Part shown: positions 1 through 7,977 of the stretch, in pieces
Layout of the letters: each line of letters opens with the position of its first letter
How positions within the stretch are numbered: position 1 is the stretch's first letter
Assembly: GCA_000733415.1 (NCBI GenBank)
Contig: KL662191.1
Coordinates: forward strand, 1,746,199-1,810,198
Reading direction: 5' to 3'
Length of the DNA stretch: 64,000 nt
Source of the DNA: [Leptolyngbya] sp. JSC-1
GTDB taxonomy: Bacteria > Cyanobacteriota > Cyanobacteriia > Elainellales > Elainellaceae
Notes under the pieces: generated by a model
Seen by the model: the letters and a program-made list of their open reading frames with translations, nothing else
What the model was told of the DNA's origin: nothing
Databases searched by the model: none
Position numbers and translations under genes: made by a program

Positions 1-77
1 GTTGCCACAAAAAACATTTGCTGCGCCGTAATAAAATCTTGCAGTTTGTCGCTGATTGAGTCGAATACTTTTGCCAT
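1..77 (-). CDS. N-terminus of a pyridoxamine 5'-phosphate oxidase-like protein (partial)
   Basis: Only the first 25 or so codons are present; the gene runs off the left edge. Reading on the minus strand from the ATG at 75-77 gives MAKVFDSISDKLQDFITAQQ followed by MFFVA. This resembles the start of cyanobacterial split-barrel flavin-binding proteins of the PNPOx-like family, in which an FVATA segment begins the barrel. Those proteins bind FMN or related cofactors, and their substrates are mostly unknown. The call rests on a very short stretch, so the family is an inference. Confidence 0.5.
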   Translation of the reverse strand, partial: MAKVFDSISDKLQDFITAQQMFFVA

Positions 78-695
78 ATTAAATTCGCACCATGACCGGA
101 TCAAACCTTAGATTAACATTAGGGCATTGAGCCAGTGCATTAATCCCAGCGTGTGAGCTTGGGCATCCTGAAGCCTAGCATAACCCAGAGTCAGGTTAAA
201 CTAATGAAGCTATCGCAGTTCGTGGTGGTAGATACGGAAGGAAGTGATCAGCACTGGATTATCGCTGCCAATGTCATTCACTCCAATAATCATGATTATA
301 CTCTCTTGTATATATACAGCCAAGTTCTAACGACTACTTTGGCGACACATTGAGAAATGCATCAGTGAATAGTGAGTGAATCAATACGGGTTTGCCGATC
401 ATTCCACTCAGCTGATCAAAGGCAATCCTGCTGATCAACTTTGACAAAGCCGTTAAGGAAATATGGCGTTGCTGAATTGGGGTACGAATCGTAGAGTTGC
501 TGTAACGTTGGTAGCCCCCTAAATCCTCCAATGCTGGGGGACTTTGAAAGGTCCGGTTCCCCCCAGAATTAGAGGCTGGCAATTCATACCTCTATTCAGC
601 AATGCCGGAAATATTTACCCATGTGCTCATGCCCAACTCAAATCAGGTGATTAGCGTGTTGATTGTGAATCAACAGCGACACGGGAGGAGAACCC
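78..695. other. Intergenic stretch containing a MITE-like element
   Basis: No convincing gene lies here. The short open frames at 153-353 (plus) and 334-582 (minus) have no family resemblance, no clear ribosome-binding site and unlikely composition. The minus frame crosses most of the MITE at 465-606. The rest is unremarkable spacer between two outward-reading units. Confidence 0.5.
465..606. mobile_element. MITE-like element with 8-bp target duplication
   Basis: A 142-bp segment has imperfect terminal inverted repeats of about 27 bp. The left end starts GGCGTTGCTGAATTGGGGTA, and the right end read in reverse starts GGCATTGCTGAATAGAGGTA. It is flanked by perfect 8-bp direct repeats GGAAATAT at 457-464 and 607-614, as expected of a target-site duplication. 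No transposase is encoded. The centre holds C-rich and G-rich stretches (about 514-563). An 8-bp duplication fits several DDE transposase families, so the mobilising family cannot be named from this copy alone. Confidence 0.75.
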
Positions 696-1271
696 TTACC
701 CCTTCACCAGCCTCACCTCTGCCTCAGTCAACTCCCGCCACTGCCCCGGCTCCAGTCCCGCTAAGCCCAACTCCCCGATGGCAATCCGCACCAGGCGCAG
801 TGTCGGAAACCCAACTGCCGCCGTCATCCGCCGTACCTGCCGGTTTTTGCCTTCGGTCAGCGTCATTTCCAACCAAGCCGTGGGTACATTCTTTCGAAAC
901 CGAATTGGGGGATCGCGCGGCGGTAAGGCTGGCTCCGACGCCAACAGCTTCACCTGAGCTGGACGGGTGCGATAGCCCTGAATCACCACTCCCTGCCGTA
1001 GTGTTTGCAGCGCCTCTGCATCGGGAATACGGTCTACCTGCACCCAATAGGTGCGCGGATGCCCAAAGCGCGGATTGCTAAGGCGTTGCTGCACTCGACC
1101 ATTATTGGTGAGCAACAACAAACCTTCACTATCTCGGTCCAGCCGGCCCACCGGATACACCTCCGCTATGGAAATATAGTCCTTCAACGTCCGCGCTGGG
1201 CTGCCAGGTTCTTCTGTGAACTGAGACAGCACATTATAGGGTTTGTAGAACAGGATGAAGCGATCAGGCAT
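696..1271 (-). CDS. rluE: RsuA/RluE-family 23S/16S rRNA pseudouridine synthase
   Basis: The 191-residue protein should isomerise a specific uridine to pseudouridine in rRNA. It opens with a short strand (FILFYKPYNVLSQF) usual in the RsuA/RluB/E/F group. It then has the catalytic block PVGRLDRDSEGLLLLTNNG at about residues 40-58, where the Asp after GRL is the nucleophile. Downstream are the family segments KTYWVQV-like (RTYWVQVD) and EGKNRQVRRM. There is no N-terminal S4 domain, which fits RluE rather than RsuA or RluB. The ATG at 1269-1271 has a GGAGG about 12 bases upstream. Which uridine is modified cannot be told. Confidence 0.87.
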   Translation of the reverse strand: MPDRFILFYKPYNVLSQFTEEPGSPARTLKDYISIAEVYPVGRLDRDSEGLLLLTNNGRVQQRLSNPRFGHPRTYWVQVDRIPDAEALQTLRQGVVIQGYRTRPAQVKLLASEPALPPRDPPIRFRKNVPTAWLEMTLTEGKNRQVRRMTAAVGFPTLRLVRIAIGELGLAGLEPGQWRELTEAEVRLVKG

Positions 1272-1401
1272 GGGGAAGCAAATCCTCCCTCGTTTCTGTT
1301 ACAAATTGTTTCAACCCTTTAGAAAGGTTTAGATTCCAACCCTATGCTCCCCTGTTTGACTTACTGTAAAACGTTAATAAGCATATCGCTGGGACAAGTC
1401 T

Positions 1402-1713
1402 ATGGACATGCAAAAATATCGCGTGGTTTGCACACTCACATTTGGTGATATCTACGGTCAGATCATTGTTTGGTTGGTCGTTTTGTTTTTGAGTTTGGCG
1501 GCAGCGTTGGCACTCATGGGTGCCAGTCGTCCGATCTATGCCTTGGCAACGGTGGGGCTGATCCTGGTGCTCTCGCTGCCGTTTCTGCTGTTTGCGTTTG
1601 TCACAACTCTTTTAAATCACATCGAATTTTCCTCGGTTGATCCAGCGACCGAAGCCAAAGCCCGACCCAAAGCAGCCACGGCCCCTCAAAAACCAGCCCA
1701 AGCTGCTAGCTAG
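1402..1713 (+). CDS. Small conserved cyanobacterial membrane protein, function unknown
   Basis: A 103-residue protein with two hydrophobic helices (about residues 18-38 and 44-68) and a polar, Ala/Pro/Lys-rich C-terminal tail. I cannot assign a family with a function. Two ATG codons six bases apart (1402 and 1408) could both serve as starts. It stands alone between the pseudouridine synthase on the other strand and a strong intrinsic terminator about 45 bases after its stop, so it is probably a monocistronic unit. Confidence 0.7.
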   Translation: MDMQKYRVVCTLTFGDIYGQIIVWLVVLFLSLAAALALMGASRPIYALATVGLILVLSLPFLLFAFVTTLLNHIEFSSVDPATEAKARPKAATAPQKPAQAAS

Positions 1714-1757
1714 CAGGACATCCCTGCATGGTTATAATCAAATCCAATAAAATCTTG

Positions 1758-1790
1758 GGGGCGGACCAGTCATCCGCCCCTCTTGTTTTG
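1758..1790 (+). terminator. Rho-independent terminator
   Basis: A perfect 8-bp stem GGGGCGGA / TCCGCCCC (1758-1765 with 1773-1780) has a 7-base loop and is followed by the T-rich run TCTTGTTTTG. It lies about 45 bases after the membrane-protein gene ending at 1713 and most likely ends that transcript. Confidence 0.8.
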
Positions 1791-1863
1791 AGAATACACT
1801 CTAGCCCACTACGATTGACACCCTAATTAATTTAATTCACCTAATTAATTTAATTCAAATGTT

Positions 1864-1928
1864 GGATTGTACAGGCGTTTTGCGAAATGCCTCCGGATTG
1901 TACAGGCGTTTTGCCAAAACGCCTGTAC
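1864..1928. repeat. Tandem 20-mer with perfect 13-bp hairpin
   Basis: The 20-base sequence beginning GGATTGTACAGGC occurs twice, at 1864-1883 and 1895-1914. The second copy runs into its own inverted complement: GTACAGGCGTTTT at 1900-1912 pairs with AAAACGCCTGTAC at 1916-1928 around a 3-base loop. The hairpin sits 50 bases beyond the stop of the minus-strand thioredoxin-like gene (1980). It could act as a terminator or be a REP-like element. Confidence 0.65.
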
Positions 1929-1979
1929 GCAAATTCTGGGTGATCACCCGAATTTGATATTCAAACTCAAAACTTCCCT

Positions 1980-2285
1980 CTACCCAATCACGTCCTGCAA
2001 TTTCGTCCGAAACTCCCCTTTCGGATGGGCACCTTTAACTTCACCGACGATTTTAAAGTCGCCTTCTGGGTCTTCACAAATAATGTAGGTCGGCCAACCC
2101 ATTTCAGCCTTGTCGGGATATTGGCTCAGCAAGATCTTGCGATATTTCCGATAGGTTGCCGTATCCTGCATTTTCACATCAACAAACTGCAAACCTAACT
2201 CTTCAGCCACCTTTTGGTCATAAAACGACATCTTGTGGCACAGCCCACAGTCCTCCGAGGAAAACTTAATCAGCGACAAAGTCAT
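1980..2285 (-). CDS. Thioredoxin-family protein with CxxC motif
   Basis: A 101-residue thioredoxin-fold protein. The active-site motif CGLC lies at residues 13-16, directly after the first strand (LSLIKFSSEDC), and the cis-Pro segment is GWPTYII near residues 63-69. There is no signal peptide, so it should act in the cytoplasm as a thiol-disulfide oxidoreductase. The CGLC dipeptide differs from the CGPC of classical thioredoxin, which suggests a specialised partner. The gene stands alone, and its start ATG at 2283-2285 is the only plausible one. Confidence 0.8.
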   Translation of the reverse strand: MTLSLIKFSSEDCGLCHKMSFYDQKVAEELGLQFVDVKMQDTATYRKYRKILLSQYPDKAEMGWPTYIICEDPEGDFKIVGEVKGAHPKGEFRTKLQDVIG

Positions 2286-2521
2286 ATCCGATTACTCCGA
2301 CCGAAAATTCGCTATTTCAACATTATTTATTGTGATGGAGCCTGACCACAATTGCCGACTGCAGCAGCCAATTTTAGTAGATCTTTGAGAGACAGGAGTC
2401 AAAGCCGCAATTTAGCATTTCCTTTAACTCTTGCAGGGGCAGATTTAGCCAAGCTGATGCCCTTCATACACTTACACCTAACTTTTCTACAAACTCACCC
2501 CTACTCCTGGCTCCTGCCCCC

Positions 2522-3019
2522 TCAACCCATAAAATAATCCAGCATCACCCATTTCATTGGCATCAACTGCAAAACATAGTCTACGTTCTGGCTGGTACGG
2601 GTTTTGAGTTCTATCAGGTAGCGGCCCGACTTTAGGATCACCGTTTCGCGGTTGCGGTCTCCAGGGGCAATCGAAAAGAGCTGCTGGCTGCCGTCTTCGC
2701 TCCAGAGAATCACCTGGATATTGCGAGTGCGAATCAAATCTCCAAACAAACCGGGTCGGCGCTGATTGCTAATGTCAATCGAAACCTGGCGCATCTGGTC
2801 GAGCTTGAAGGCAAAACTGTGGGAGCGCTCCTTCGTCAACTTGTCAAAATAGCTGTAGCATTTGCCAGGCACGGTGCTGATGGTCTTGAGCGTGCCAATC
2901 AAGCGACTGGAGGAATCGACTGGAGCAGAATTAGGCTGAGGTGAAGCAGGTGCAGGCGAAACACTGGATGAATTCACAGAGGGCGGGGGAGGGAAGGGCT
3001 TTCCCAATTTTCTCAACAT
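2522..3019 (-). CDS. Hypothetical protein with a C-terminal beta-rich (PPC-like) domain
   Basis: The 165-residue protein has a Pro/Ser-rich N-terminus (residues 8-40). A beta-rich region follows, with KCYSYF, SHSFAFKLDQMRQVSIDIS, ITLWSEDG-like (IQVILWSEDG) and an ending like GRYLIELKTRTSQNVDYVLQ. The pattern resembles bacterial pre-peptidase C-terminal (PPC) domains of secreted proteins, but I see no signal peptide after this start. An in-frame stop lies four codons upstream, so a longer N-terminus is excluded. It is probably a real conserved hypothetical; its function is unknown. Confidence 0.6.
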   Translation of the reverse strand: MLRKLGKPFPPPPSVNSSSVSPAPASPQPNSAPVDSSSRLIGTLKTISTVPGKCYSYFDKLTKERSHSFAFKLDQMRQVSIDISNQRRPGLFGDLIRTRNIQVILWSEDGSQQLFSIAPGDRNRETVILKSGRYLIELKTRTSQNVDYVLQLMPMKWVMLDYFMG

Positions 3020-3572
3020 AGGGGGACAACTTCAGCCAAACTTGCTTGGCGGTTGCGTGAAGTTCGCCCCCGCATCCTAGCCTCTGTTACGCTCCTTTAC
3101 AAAGGGTAGTTACACCGAAGTCCACCTTTCGCCGTTTTACCAACGTTTTCCAACAGTTCTACAAACAGTTCTACAAACAGTCTTCCAAATACAGCCTTTT
3201 TCAGGCTAGTGAAGTACGAAAAACAGGGTGCAGGGGCACTGCCCCTACGTAAGGGCGAAGCCTCCACGCCTCCATACCTCACATGAGTGAAAAACGCTGT
3301 AAGTTGATCAACCTCATTAATTTGAAGATCCGTAGTGCCAGCGTCTCGCTGGCGCGGGCAAGATCCCCGCACTATATACCGTTTGATTTGGTTGACCTAC
3401 TTAAGCCCGAACCGATGTGACGAGGTATTGCTTGCGGTTGCCATCTGATTGATAGGCCGCCAATTTCGCGAATTCAAAATCGCATCCCACTTCTTTCGCC
3501 TGCTAGTGGCAATAAAGCTGGAAAATAAAATGACAGTAGCATCGCTAAAATTCCGATTTGTAGCCCATTTCC
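3020..3572. other. Intergenic region rich in short repeats
   Basis: No gene is supported. The frame at 3097-3372 (minus) is built from repeats. Visible structure includes AACAGTTCTAC tandem units near 3149-3180, a GC-rich palindromic stretch around GCAGGGGCACTGCCCCTACG (3230-3249), and copy 1 of the dispersed palindromic element (3300-3403). Confidence 0.6.
3300..3403. repeat. Dispersed palindromic repeat, copy 1
   Basis: The element contains GTAGTGCCAGCGTC, an internal stem CCAGCG/CGCTGG and the segment GCGGGCAAGATCCCCGCAC, and it closes with TTGACCTACTTA. Copy 2 at 16093-16199 shares the same order of blocks, including the GCGGGCAAGAT core. The ends of copy 1 are partly inverted (TAAGTTGATCAAC against TAAGTAGGTCAAC). 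Confidence 0.6.
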
Positions 3573-4238
3573 ATGCTCGATACTCCTTCTCCAGCCTCCC
3601 CAGTCCGCCAACGCGAACCCTTGATCAGCCTCGTGCTCTACCATCTGTTCAAGTGGTCAGTAGTCAGCCCGATGTTGCACCTATACTTTCGTGGTCGCAT
3701 TTATGGGGTAGAACAGGTACCGCAAAAGGGGCCGCTGCTAGTTGTCGCCAACCATGCCAGCGATTTCGACCCGCCCATCCTCTCCAACTGCGTGCGACGT
3801 CCGGTTTCGTATATGGCAAAAGAAGAGCTGTTCAATGTACCTGTGCTAGGAAGGGCCATTCGCCTTTATGGAGCCTATCCGGTCAAACGGGGTTCGGCTG
3901 ACCGCAGTGCCATCCGAGCTGCCCTAGCCCAACTGGAAGCCGGATGGGCCGTGGGTGTGTTCTTGCAGGGCACTCGCACTACCGATGCCCGCATCCCCAG
4001 CCCCAAACTGGGAGCCGCCATGCTGGCCGCCAAAGCTCAGGTGCCCCTATTACCCGTCAGCCTCTGGGGGACGCAGGCGATTGTGCCCAAGGGCAGCAAG
4101 TTTCCCCAACCCGTACCCGTTACCGTCCGCATCGGTGAACTAATCACGCCGCCCATCTCCACCAAACGGGAAGAACTCGAAGCCGTGACTCAGCAGTGCG
4201 TTACCGTCATCCACGCCCTGCATGACCTGGGTAGATAA
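3573..4238 (+). CDS. plsC: 1-acyl-sn-glycerol-3-phosphate acyltransferase (PlsC family)
   Basis: The 221-residue protein should transfer an acyl chain to lysophosphatidic acid to make phosphatidic acid at the cytoplasmic membrane. The catalytic HxxxxD motif is in NHASDFDPP (about residues 60-68). The substrate-binding block follows with GAYPVKRGSADRSAI near 99-113. FLQGTRT near 130-136 stands in for the usual FPEGTRS, so the glutamate is replaced by glutamine. VPLLPVSLWGT comes near 157-167. The Glu-to-Gln change is worth noting, as that residue helps bind the glycerol phosphate. The gene is monocistronic as far as can be seen. Confidence 0.85.
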   Translation: MLDTPSPASPVRQREPLISLVLYHLFKWSVVSPMLHLYFRGRIYGVEQVPQKGPLLVVANHASDFDPPILSNCVRRPVSYMAKEELFNVPVLGRAIRLYGAYPVKRGSADRSAIRAALAQLEAGWAVGVFLQGTRTTDARIPSPKLGAAMLAAKAQVPLLPVSLWGTQAIVPKGSKFPQPVPVTVRIGELITPPISTKREELEAVTQQCVTVIHALHDLGR

Positions 4239-4247
4239 GGTCTCTTA

Positions 4248-4460
4248 TTACCGCCTGCACCAATGCTCACCGTAGCGAATCACCAATTCACCGCTCGGAA
4301 CAACCCGCATACAGGCAGGAATTCGAGTTGCATGGGCCGATGGCAGCTTCAACCCCAGCCCCAAGGTCACGCTTCCTAGCAACAGCCAAGCAGGCAACAA
4401 TCGAGTAGCAGGCATAGCACGAACTCCAGCTAGAAGATCTAGCTTGCTCGATTCTGCCAT
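4248..4460 (-). CDS. Possible small exported protein
   Basis: A 70-residue open frame, 9 bases from the plsC stop and convergent with it. It contains a hydrophobic segment (LLPAWLLLGSVTLGLGL) and a plausible signal-peptidase site at SAHA. That would leave a mature peptide of about 25 residues with two cysteines. The start could also be the internal Met at codon 17. No family is recognised. It is listed because the signal-peptide shape is unlikely to arise by chance, but it may not be a gene. Confidence 0.35.
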   Translation of the reverse strand: MAESSKLDLLAGVRAMPATRLLPAWLLLGSVTLGLGLKLPSAHATRIPACMRVVPSGELVIRYGEHWCRR

Positions 4461-4787
4461 CCTAATAACCTTTTCTTAACTGTTCTTTAATCAACTGCTC
4501 GATTGACGCGATTGAGAGTCTGTACAGCGTTTTGCGGCAATCCGTTTGTGGCAATCCATTTGTCTCGGCTGCGTCACTGCCCATCCGCGCGTCAACAGCG
4601 GGCTAGTCGGGAAAGTCTGCTTTAAGCGCAGCCTTCTCGCAGAGTAGCAGACTAGACAAGGGGTTTAGTCCACTACCCTGCGGGAACGCAATTCACTTCC
4701 TACATTGCCCGCATTCCAGTCACTGATGGGCTAGGTCAGTCTGTCGCTGGCTGTGCTATTGTGAAAAAATTGTGAAAAAGCTATCTC
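4461..4787. other. Intergenic region without a recognised gene
   Basis: This is the spacer between outward-reading units. An 8-bp inverted repeat AGTCTGCT / AGCAGACT lies within about 4614-4655. Near the end, GTGAAAAAATTGTGAAAAAGC is a short direct repeat just ahead of the DUF2288 gene. No promoter could be set with confidence. Confidence 0.4.
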
Positions 4788-5075
4788 ATGCAGGATTTAA
4801 GAGCCGAACTGGCTGAAATGATTGACGAAGCAGAATGGGACTGGTTGATTCCCCATGTGCAGCGAGACGCGGTAGTCATTGTCGATTCCAGTCTGGATCT
4901 GGCTGATGTGGGTGTTGCCATTGCTAGCGATAATGTGCTGGCCGTGCAGCACTGGATCAGTGAACAGCAGCTCTCCAAGCCTTCAGCCGAACAGCTCACA
5001 GCCTGGGGCAACGACCGCACTCGCCGCTTTAATGCCCTGATTGTGCAGCCCTATGTTTTAGTGCAGAACCTTTAA
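4788..5075 (+). CDS. DUF2288 family protein
   Basis: A 95-residue acidic cytoplasmic protein whose sequence (MQDLRAELAEMIDEAEWDWL, later VQRDAVVIVD and the ending FNALIVQPYVLVQ) matches the DUF2288 family, which is conserved in cyanobacteria and some proteobacteria. Its length is typical of the family. No biochemical role is known. It stands alone and converges on the binding-protein gene on the other strand. Confidence 0.82.
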   Translation: MQDLRAELAEMIDEAEWDWLIPHVQRDAVVIVDSSLDLADVGVAIASDNVLAVQHWISEQQLSKPSAEQLTAWGNDRTRRFNALIVQPYVLVQNL

Positions 5076-5088
5076 GCGAACTTCCTAC

Positions 5089-6381
5089 TTACCGTTCATC
5101 CCATTCCGCAGCAGCGTCTGCAACCGCCTGGTCAACCGTTTTCTCGCCTAGCATGGCGGCTTGCAGATTGTCGTAAACGATTTTTTGCAGCTCTTTGATG
5201 TCTTTGATGCTGGGTAAGAGGACCTCCGCATCTTGCATTTGTTTGGCGCTAATCGAGCGGGCTTGGTCAAGGGCTGGAGCGTCGGCACCAACTTGGGTGA
5301 AGTGGGCGTCTTCTAGCGCTGCGATCGTGGAGGGCAGCACATTGGCAGCTTTAGCAAACGAGAGCTGGTTTTCGTTGTTGGTGACAAAGAGAGCAAACTT
5401 TAGCGCCGCGTCGGGCTGGTCGGTGTTGCGCGGAATCACCAGATTCATCACCGCCACGTTTTTCTTGTTAGTTTTACCCGTGATTTGGGGAGCGACGCTA
5501 GACGCCTGGGCGATGGCTGGAGCATTGGTAGCAATGGTTTTGAGAAACTGGGGTCCGGTCGTCAACAGAGCCGTCTCGCCCGCCTGATAGAGGTCAATCG
5601 CCCGCCGATGCCCCTGGGTCAGCACTTCTTTGGGCAGCAGCCCTTGCTGATACAAATCGGTCCAGTACTGGAAGGCAGCTTTGCCTTCTGGGGTATTAAA
5701 GGCAGCCTTGCCCTGGTCATCGAGGAGCGTGACGCCCATCTGCACCATCGATTGCAGCACCTCAGCCGAATCTTCGGGAACTACGGTGACGAAGAAGGCA
5801 TATTTGCCAGTTTTGTCTTTGACCTGCTTGGCAACTTGAGCCAGTTCCTCGTAGGTGGTCGGTGGCTGACTGATGCCTGCCTGTTGCAGCAACTCTTTGT
5901 TGTAGATGGTGATGCTGGTTGAGAGATACCAGGGCAGACCAAAGCTCTTGTCGTCTAGGGTGCTGGCTTTCCAGATGTTGGGCAAATACTGGGCTTTGTC
6001 GGTTTCGCCAATCCGATCGTCTAGCGCTAACCAGGCGTTGCGACCGGCAAGTTGGGCTGCAAAATCAGGATTGAGGTTAACCACATCGGGAGCCGTATTA
6101 GCCGAAACAGCGGTGAGAATTTTGCTTTGCATGTCGGCCCAGGGCACATCCACCCAGCGCACCTTCACGCCCGGATTTTCCTTTTCAAACTGGGCAATCA
6201 ACTGGTCGAAATAGTCCTTAAACTGAGCTTCGAGCTGCATCGTCCAAAACTCGACCTCTGCTGCCCCTGCCGTAGCCGATCCGGAAGGCGTGGAGTTGGG
6301 ACTACAGCTAATCATCCAGCTTAGCAAGATGCCCAATAACGCAAAGATACCGAACTGTTTCCACCGATTGATTCTGTTCAT
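5089..6381 (-). CDS. ABC transporter substrate-binding lipoprotein, family 1 (sugar type)
   Basis: The protein is about 430 residues long, starting at the ATG at 6379-6381 (MNRINRWKQF). An upstream in-frame ATG would add 11 unlikely residues before the signal. The lipoprotein signal has the lipobox LSWMISC. The mature part starts with VEFWTMQLEAQFKDYFDQLI and continues with the family-1 solute-binding pattern: NPGVKVRWVDVPW, APDVVNLNP, GLPWYLSTSITIYNKELL and PTTYEEL. It should capture a sugar or related solute outside the inner membrane for an ABC importer. No permease or ATPase genes are adjacent, so its partners must lie elsewhere. Confidence 0.85.
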   Translation of the reverse strand: MNRINRWKQFGIFALLGILLSWMISCSPNSTPSGSATAGAAEVEFWTMQLEAQFKDYFDQLIAQFEKENPGVKVRWVDVPWADMQSKILTAVSANTAPDVVNLNPDFAAQLAGRNAWLALDDRIGETDKAQYLPNIWKASTLDDKSFGLPWYLSTSITIYNKELLQQAGISQPPTTYEELAQVAKQVKDKTGKYAFFVTVVPEDSAEVLQSMVQMGVTLLDDQGKAAFNTPEGKAAFQYWTDLYQQGLLPKEVLTQGHRRAIDLYQAGETALLTTGPQFLKTIATNAPAIAQASSVAPQITGKTNKKNVAVMNLVIPRNTDQPDAALKFALFVTNNENQLSFAKAANVLPSTIAALEDAHFTQVGADAPALDQARSISAKQMQDAEVLLPSIKDIKELQKIVYDNLQAAMLGEKTVDQAVADAAAEWDER

Positions 6382-6851
6382 AGCTCGATCTGGTCTACCT
6401 AATCTGGCTTCCAACTACTTTACCTTGGTGTGTGAGGTGTGGGGGGTGAGGGGTGGGGGGTGAGGGGTGGGGGAGGAAGATTTTGGTGTGGTTGGAGACA
6501 ATTGGTGTTTGATGCACGTAGGCGCACATTGTCTGTTTAGTCGCGGTTTTAATCGCCAAATTCAATGACGGCTGAATCAAAGTTCCGTAGAATCACGGTA
6601 CAGTAAACCAACACATCTAAGCCGCGGATTTGTATCCTGTTTATTAAAGACTTGACGAAGTGAACCCACGAGGCGAACCTACGCGAAAATTTACAAAATT
6701 TACATCGGATTCTGCCAGTTCGCGAATTGGACGGATCCAAAACAGCGGAGATTCGCTATCCTGAGTTAGCACAATTTTTATCTGACGAAAGTTTTTAAAC
6801 TCTCGGTCTCCTTGCACGTTCTAATTCCTCCTTACTCAATGGACAAGAACT
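6382..6851. other. Intergenic region with G-rich tract upstream of pilM
   Basis: No gene is supported. Runs of G5-6 separated by TGA or T at about 6430-6475 form a purine-rich, G-quadruplex-capable tract on the plus strand. The 250 bases before pilM are AT-richer and should hold the promoter of the pil operon, but no clear -35/-10 pair stands out. Confidence 0.45.
6430..6475 (+). repeat. G-rich low-complexity tract
   Basis: Repeated GGGGTGAGGGGTGGGG-type units give at least four G-runs of four or more bases within 45 bases, just upstream of the binding-protein gene on the minus strand. Similar tracts occur at 38717-38751 and, as the C-rich strand, at 38878-38904. Confidence 0.6.
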
Positions 6852-7976
6852 GTGGTTAGTGGTCTCAAAAACGTATTCTCAAGAAAAACGAAGGGAATTG
6901 GGGTCGAGTTGACAGCCGATCGGGTGAATGTGGCTCGCCTCAAGAAAAAAGGGCAGGGATTTCAATTGGCGACGCTGGCCTCAGCCGAAGTTCCAGAAGG
7001 AATCTTTCAAGAGGGGCAGATTATGGATTCGGCGGCGATGGCCGAGATCATTCAGTCTGTTCTAGCCGAAACGAAGCTCAAGGTCAAATATGCTGCGACT
7101 GCGATTCCCAGCGGTCGGGACACGGTGACGCGAATTATCCCGGTGCCAGCGGAGCTAGACGATCGGGAGTTGCGGGAAATGGTGTTGAACCAGGAAGCGG
7201 GTTTGTATCTGCCGTTTCCTCGCGAAGAAGCCGATGTGGATTACCAAAAGCTAGGGTTCTTTGTCGATGAAGATGGCATCGAGAAAGTGCAGGTGCTGCT
7301 AGTAGCCACCCGCAAAGAAGTCACCGATTCCTATCTCGAAACCTTCCGCTTGGCTGGGCTGATGGTGGATATTTTGGAGATCAGCAGTTTTTCCTTGATT
7401 CGCACCATCCGTCAGCAGCTGCGGCAGTTCACGCCTCAAGAGGCCGCTGCAATTGTTGATATCCAGTTCGAGAATACTGAAATTTCGATTGTGGTGGATG
7501 GCGTGCCCCAGTTTTCCCGCACGGTGCCGATCGGAACCTATCAAGTGCAAACAGCACTGAGTCGGGCGATGAACCTGCCTCCGTCTCGCAATACTGATTT
7601 GTTGCAAGGCATGACGATTCCGATTATTCCGATGGACAGCATGGGCACGATGCCGACCAATCCCACTCGTGGTGGTGTCAATCCGGGTACGGCAGCCATG
7701 TTGCGCGTTTTAGGAGAATTGGCTGATGAGTTGCGCCGCTCGATCGACTTCTACCACAATCAAGGCGAGAATATGGAAGTAGCCCAGCTTCTGCTGGCTG
7801 GACCGGGTGGAGCGATTGGCCAACTAGATGAATTTTTCTCGCAGCGATTGAGCCTACCGGCCAGTCAAGTCGATCCGGTGACCGCAATGTCGTTAGAAAC
7901 CGATCAGGAGATTACGCCTGCCCAGCGCGTCGGTTTAGGGGTGGTTTTGGGGTTAGGTTTACGGGAGGCATGGTGA
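6852..7976 (+). CDS. pilM: Type IV pilus assembly protein PilM
   Basis: A 374-residue actin-like ATPase-fold protein that binds the N-terminus of PilN on the cytoplasmic side of the pilus machine. The start is GTG at 6852. Recognisable parts are GIGVELTADRVNVARL near the N-terminus, AATAIPSGRDTVTRIIPVPA, LPFPREEADVDYQKLG, the phosphate-binding-like AAAIVDIQFENTEISIVVDG and LLLAGPGGAIGQLDEFF. It is the first gene of the pil cluster, and its stop is followed after one base by the pilN ATG, so the two are translationally coupled. Pilus biogenesis in cyanobacteria serves twitching and phototactic motility and DNA uptake. Confidence 0.93.
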   Translation: MVSGLKNVFSRKTKGIGVELTADRVNVARLKKKGQGFQLATLASAEVPEGIFQEGQIMDSAAMAEIIQSVLAETKLKVKYAATAIPSGRDTVTRIIPVPAELDDRELREMVLNQEAGLYLPFPREEADVDYQKLGFFVDEDGIEKVQVLLVATRKEVTDSYLETFRLAGLMVDILEISSFSLIRTIRQQLRQFTPQEAAAIVDIQFENTEISIVVDGVPQFSRTVPIGTYQVQTALSRAMNLPPSRNTDLLQGMTIPIIPMDSMGTMPTNPTRGGVNPGTAAMLRVLGELADELRRSIDFYHNQGENMEVAQLLLAGPGGAIGQLDEFFSQRLSLPASQVDPVTAMSLETDQEITPAQRVGLGVVLGLGLREAW

Positions 7977-7977
7977 G

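Noticed and set aside
3097..3372. 91-codon open frame on the minus strand
   Set aside because: It is composed of short repeats and part of the dispersed palindrome; no coding signs.
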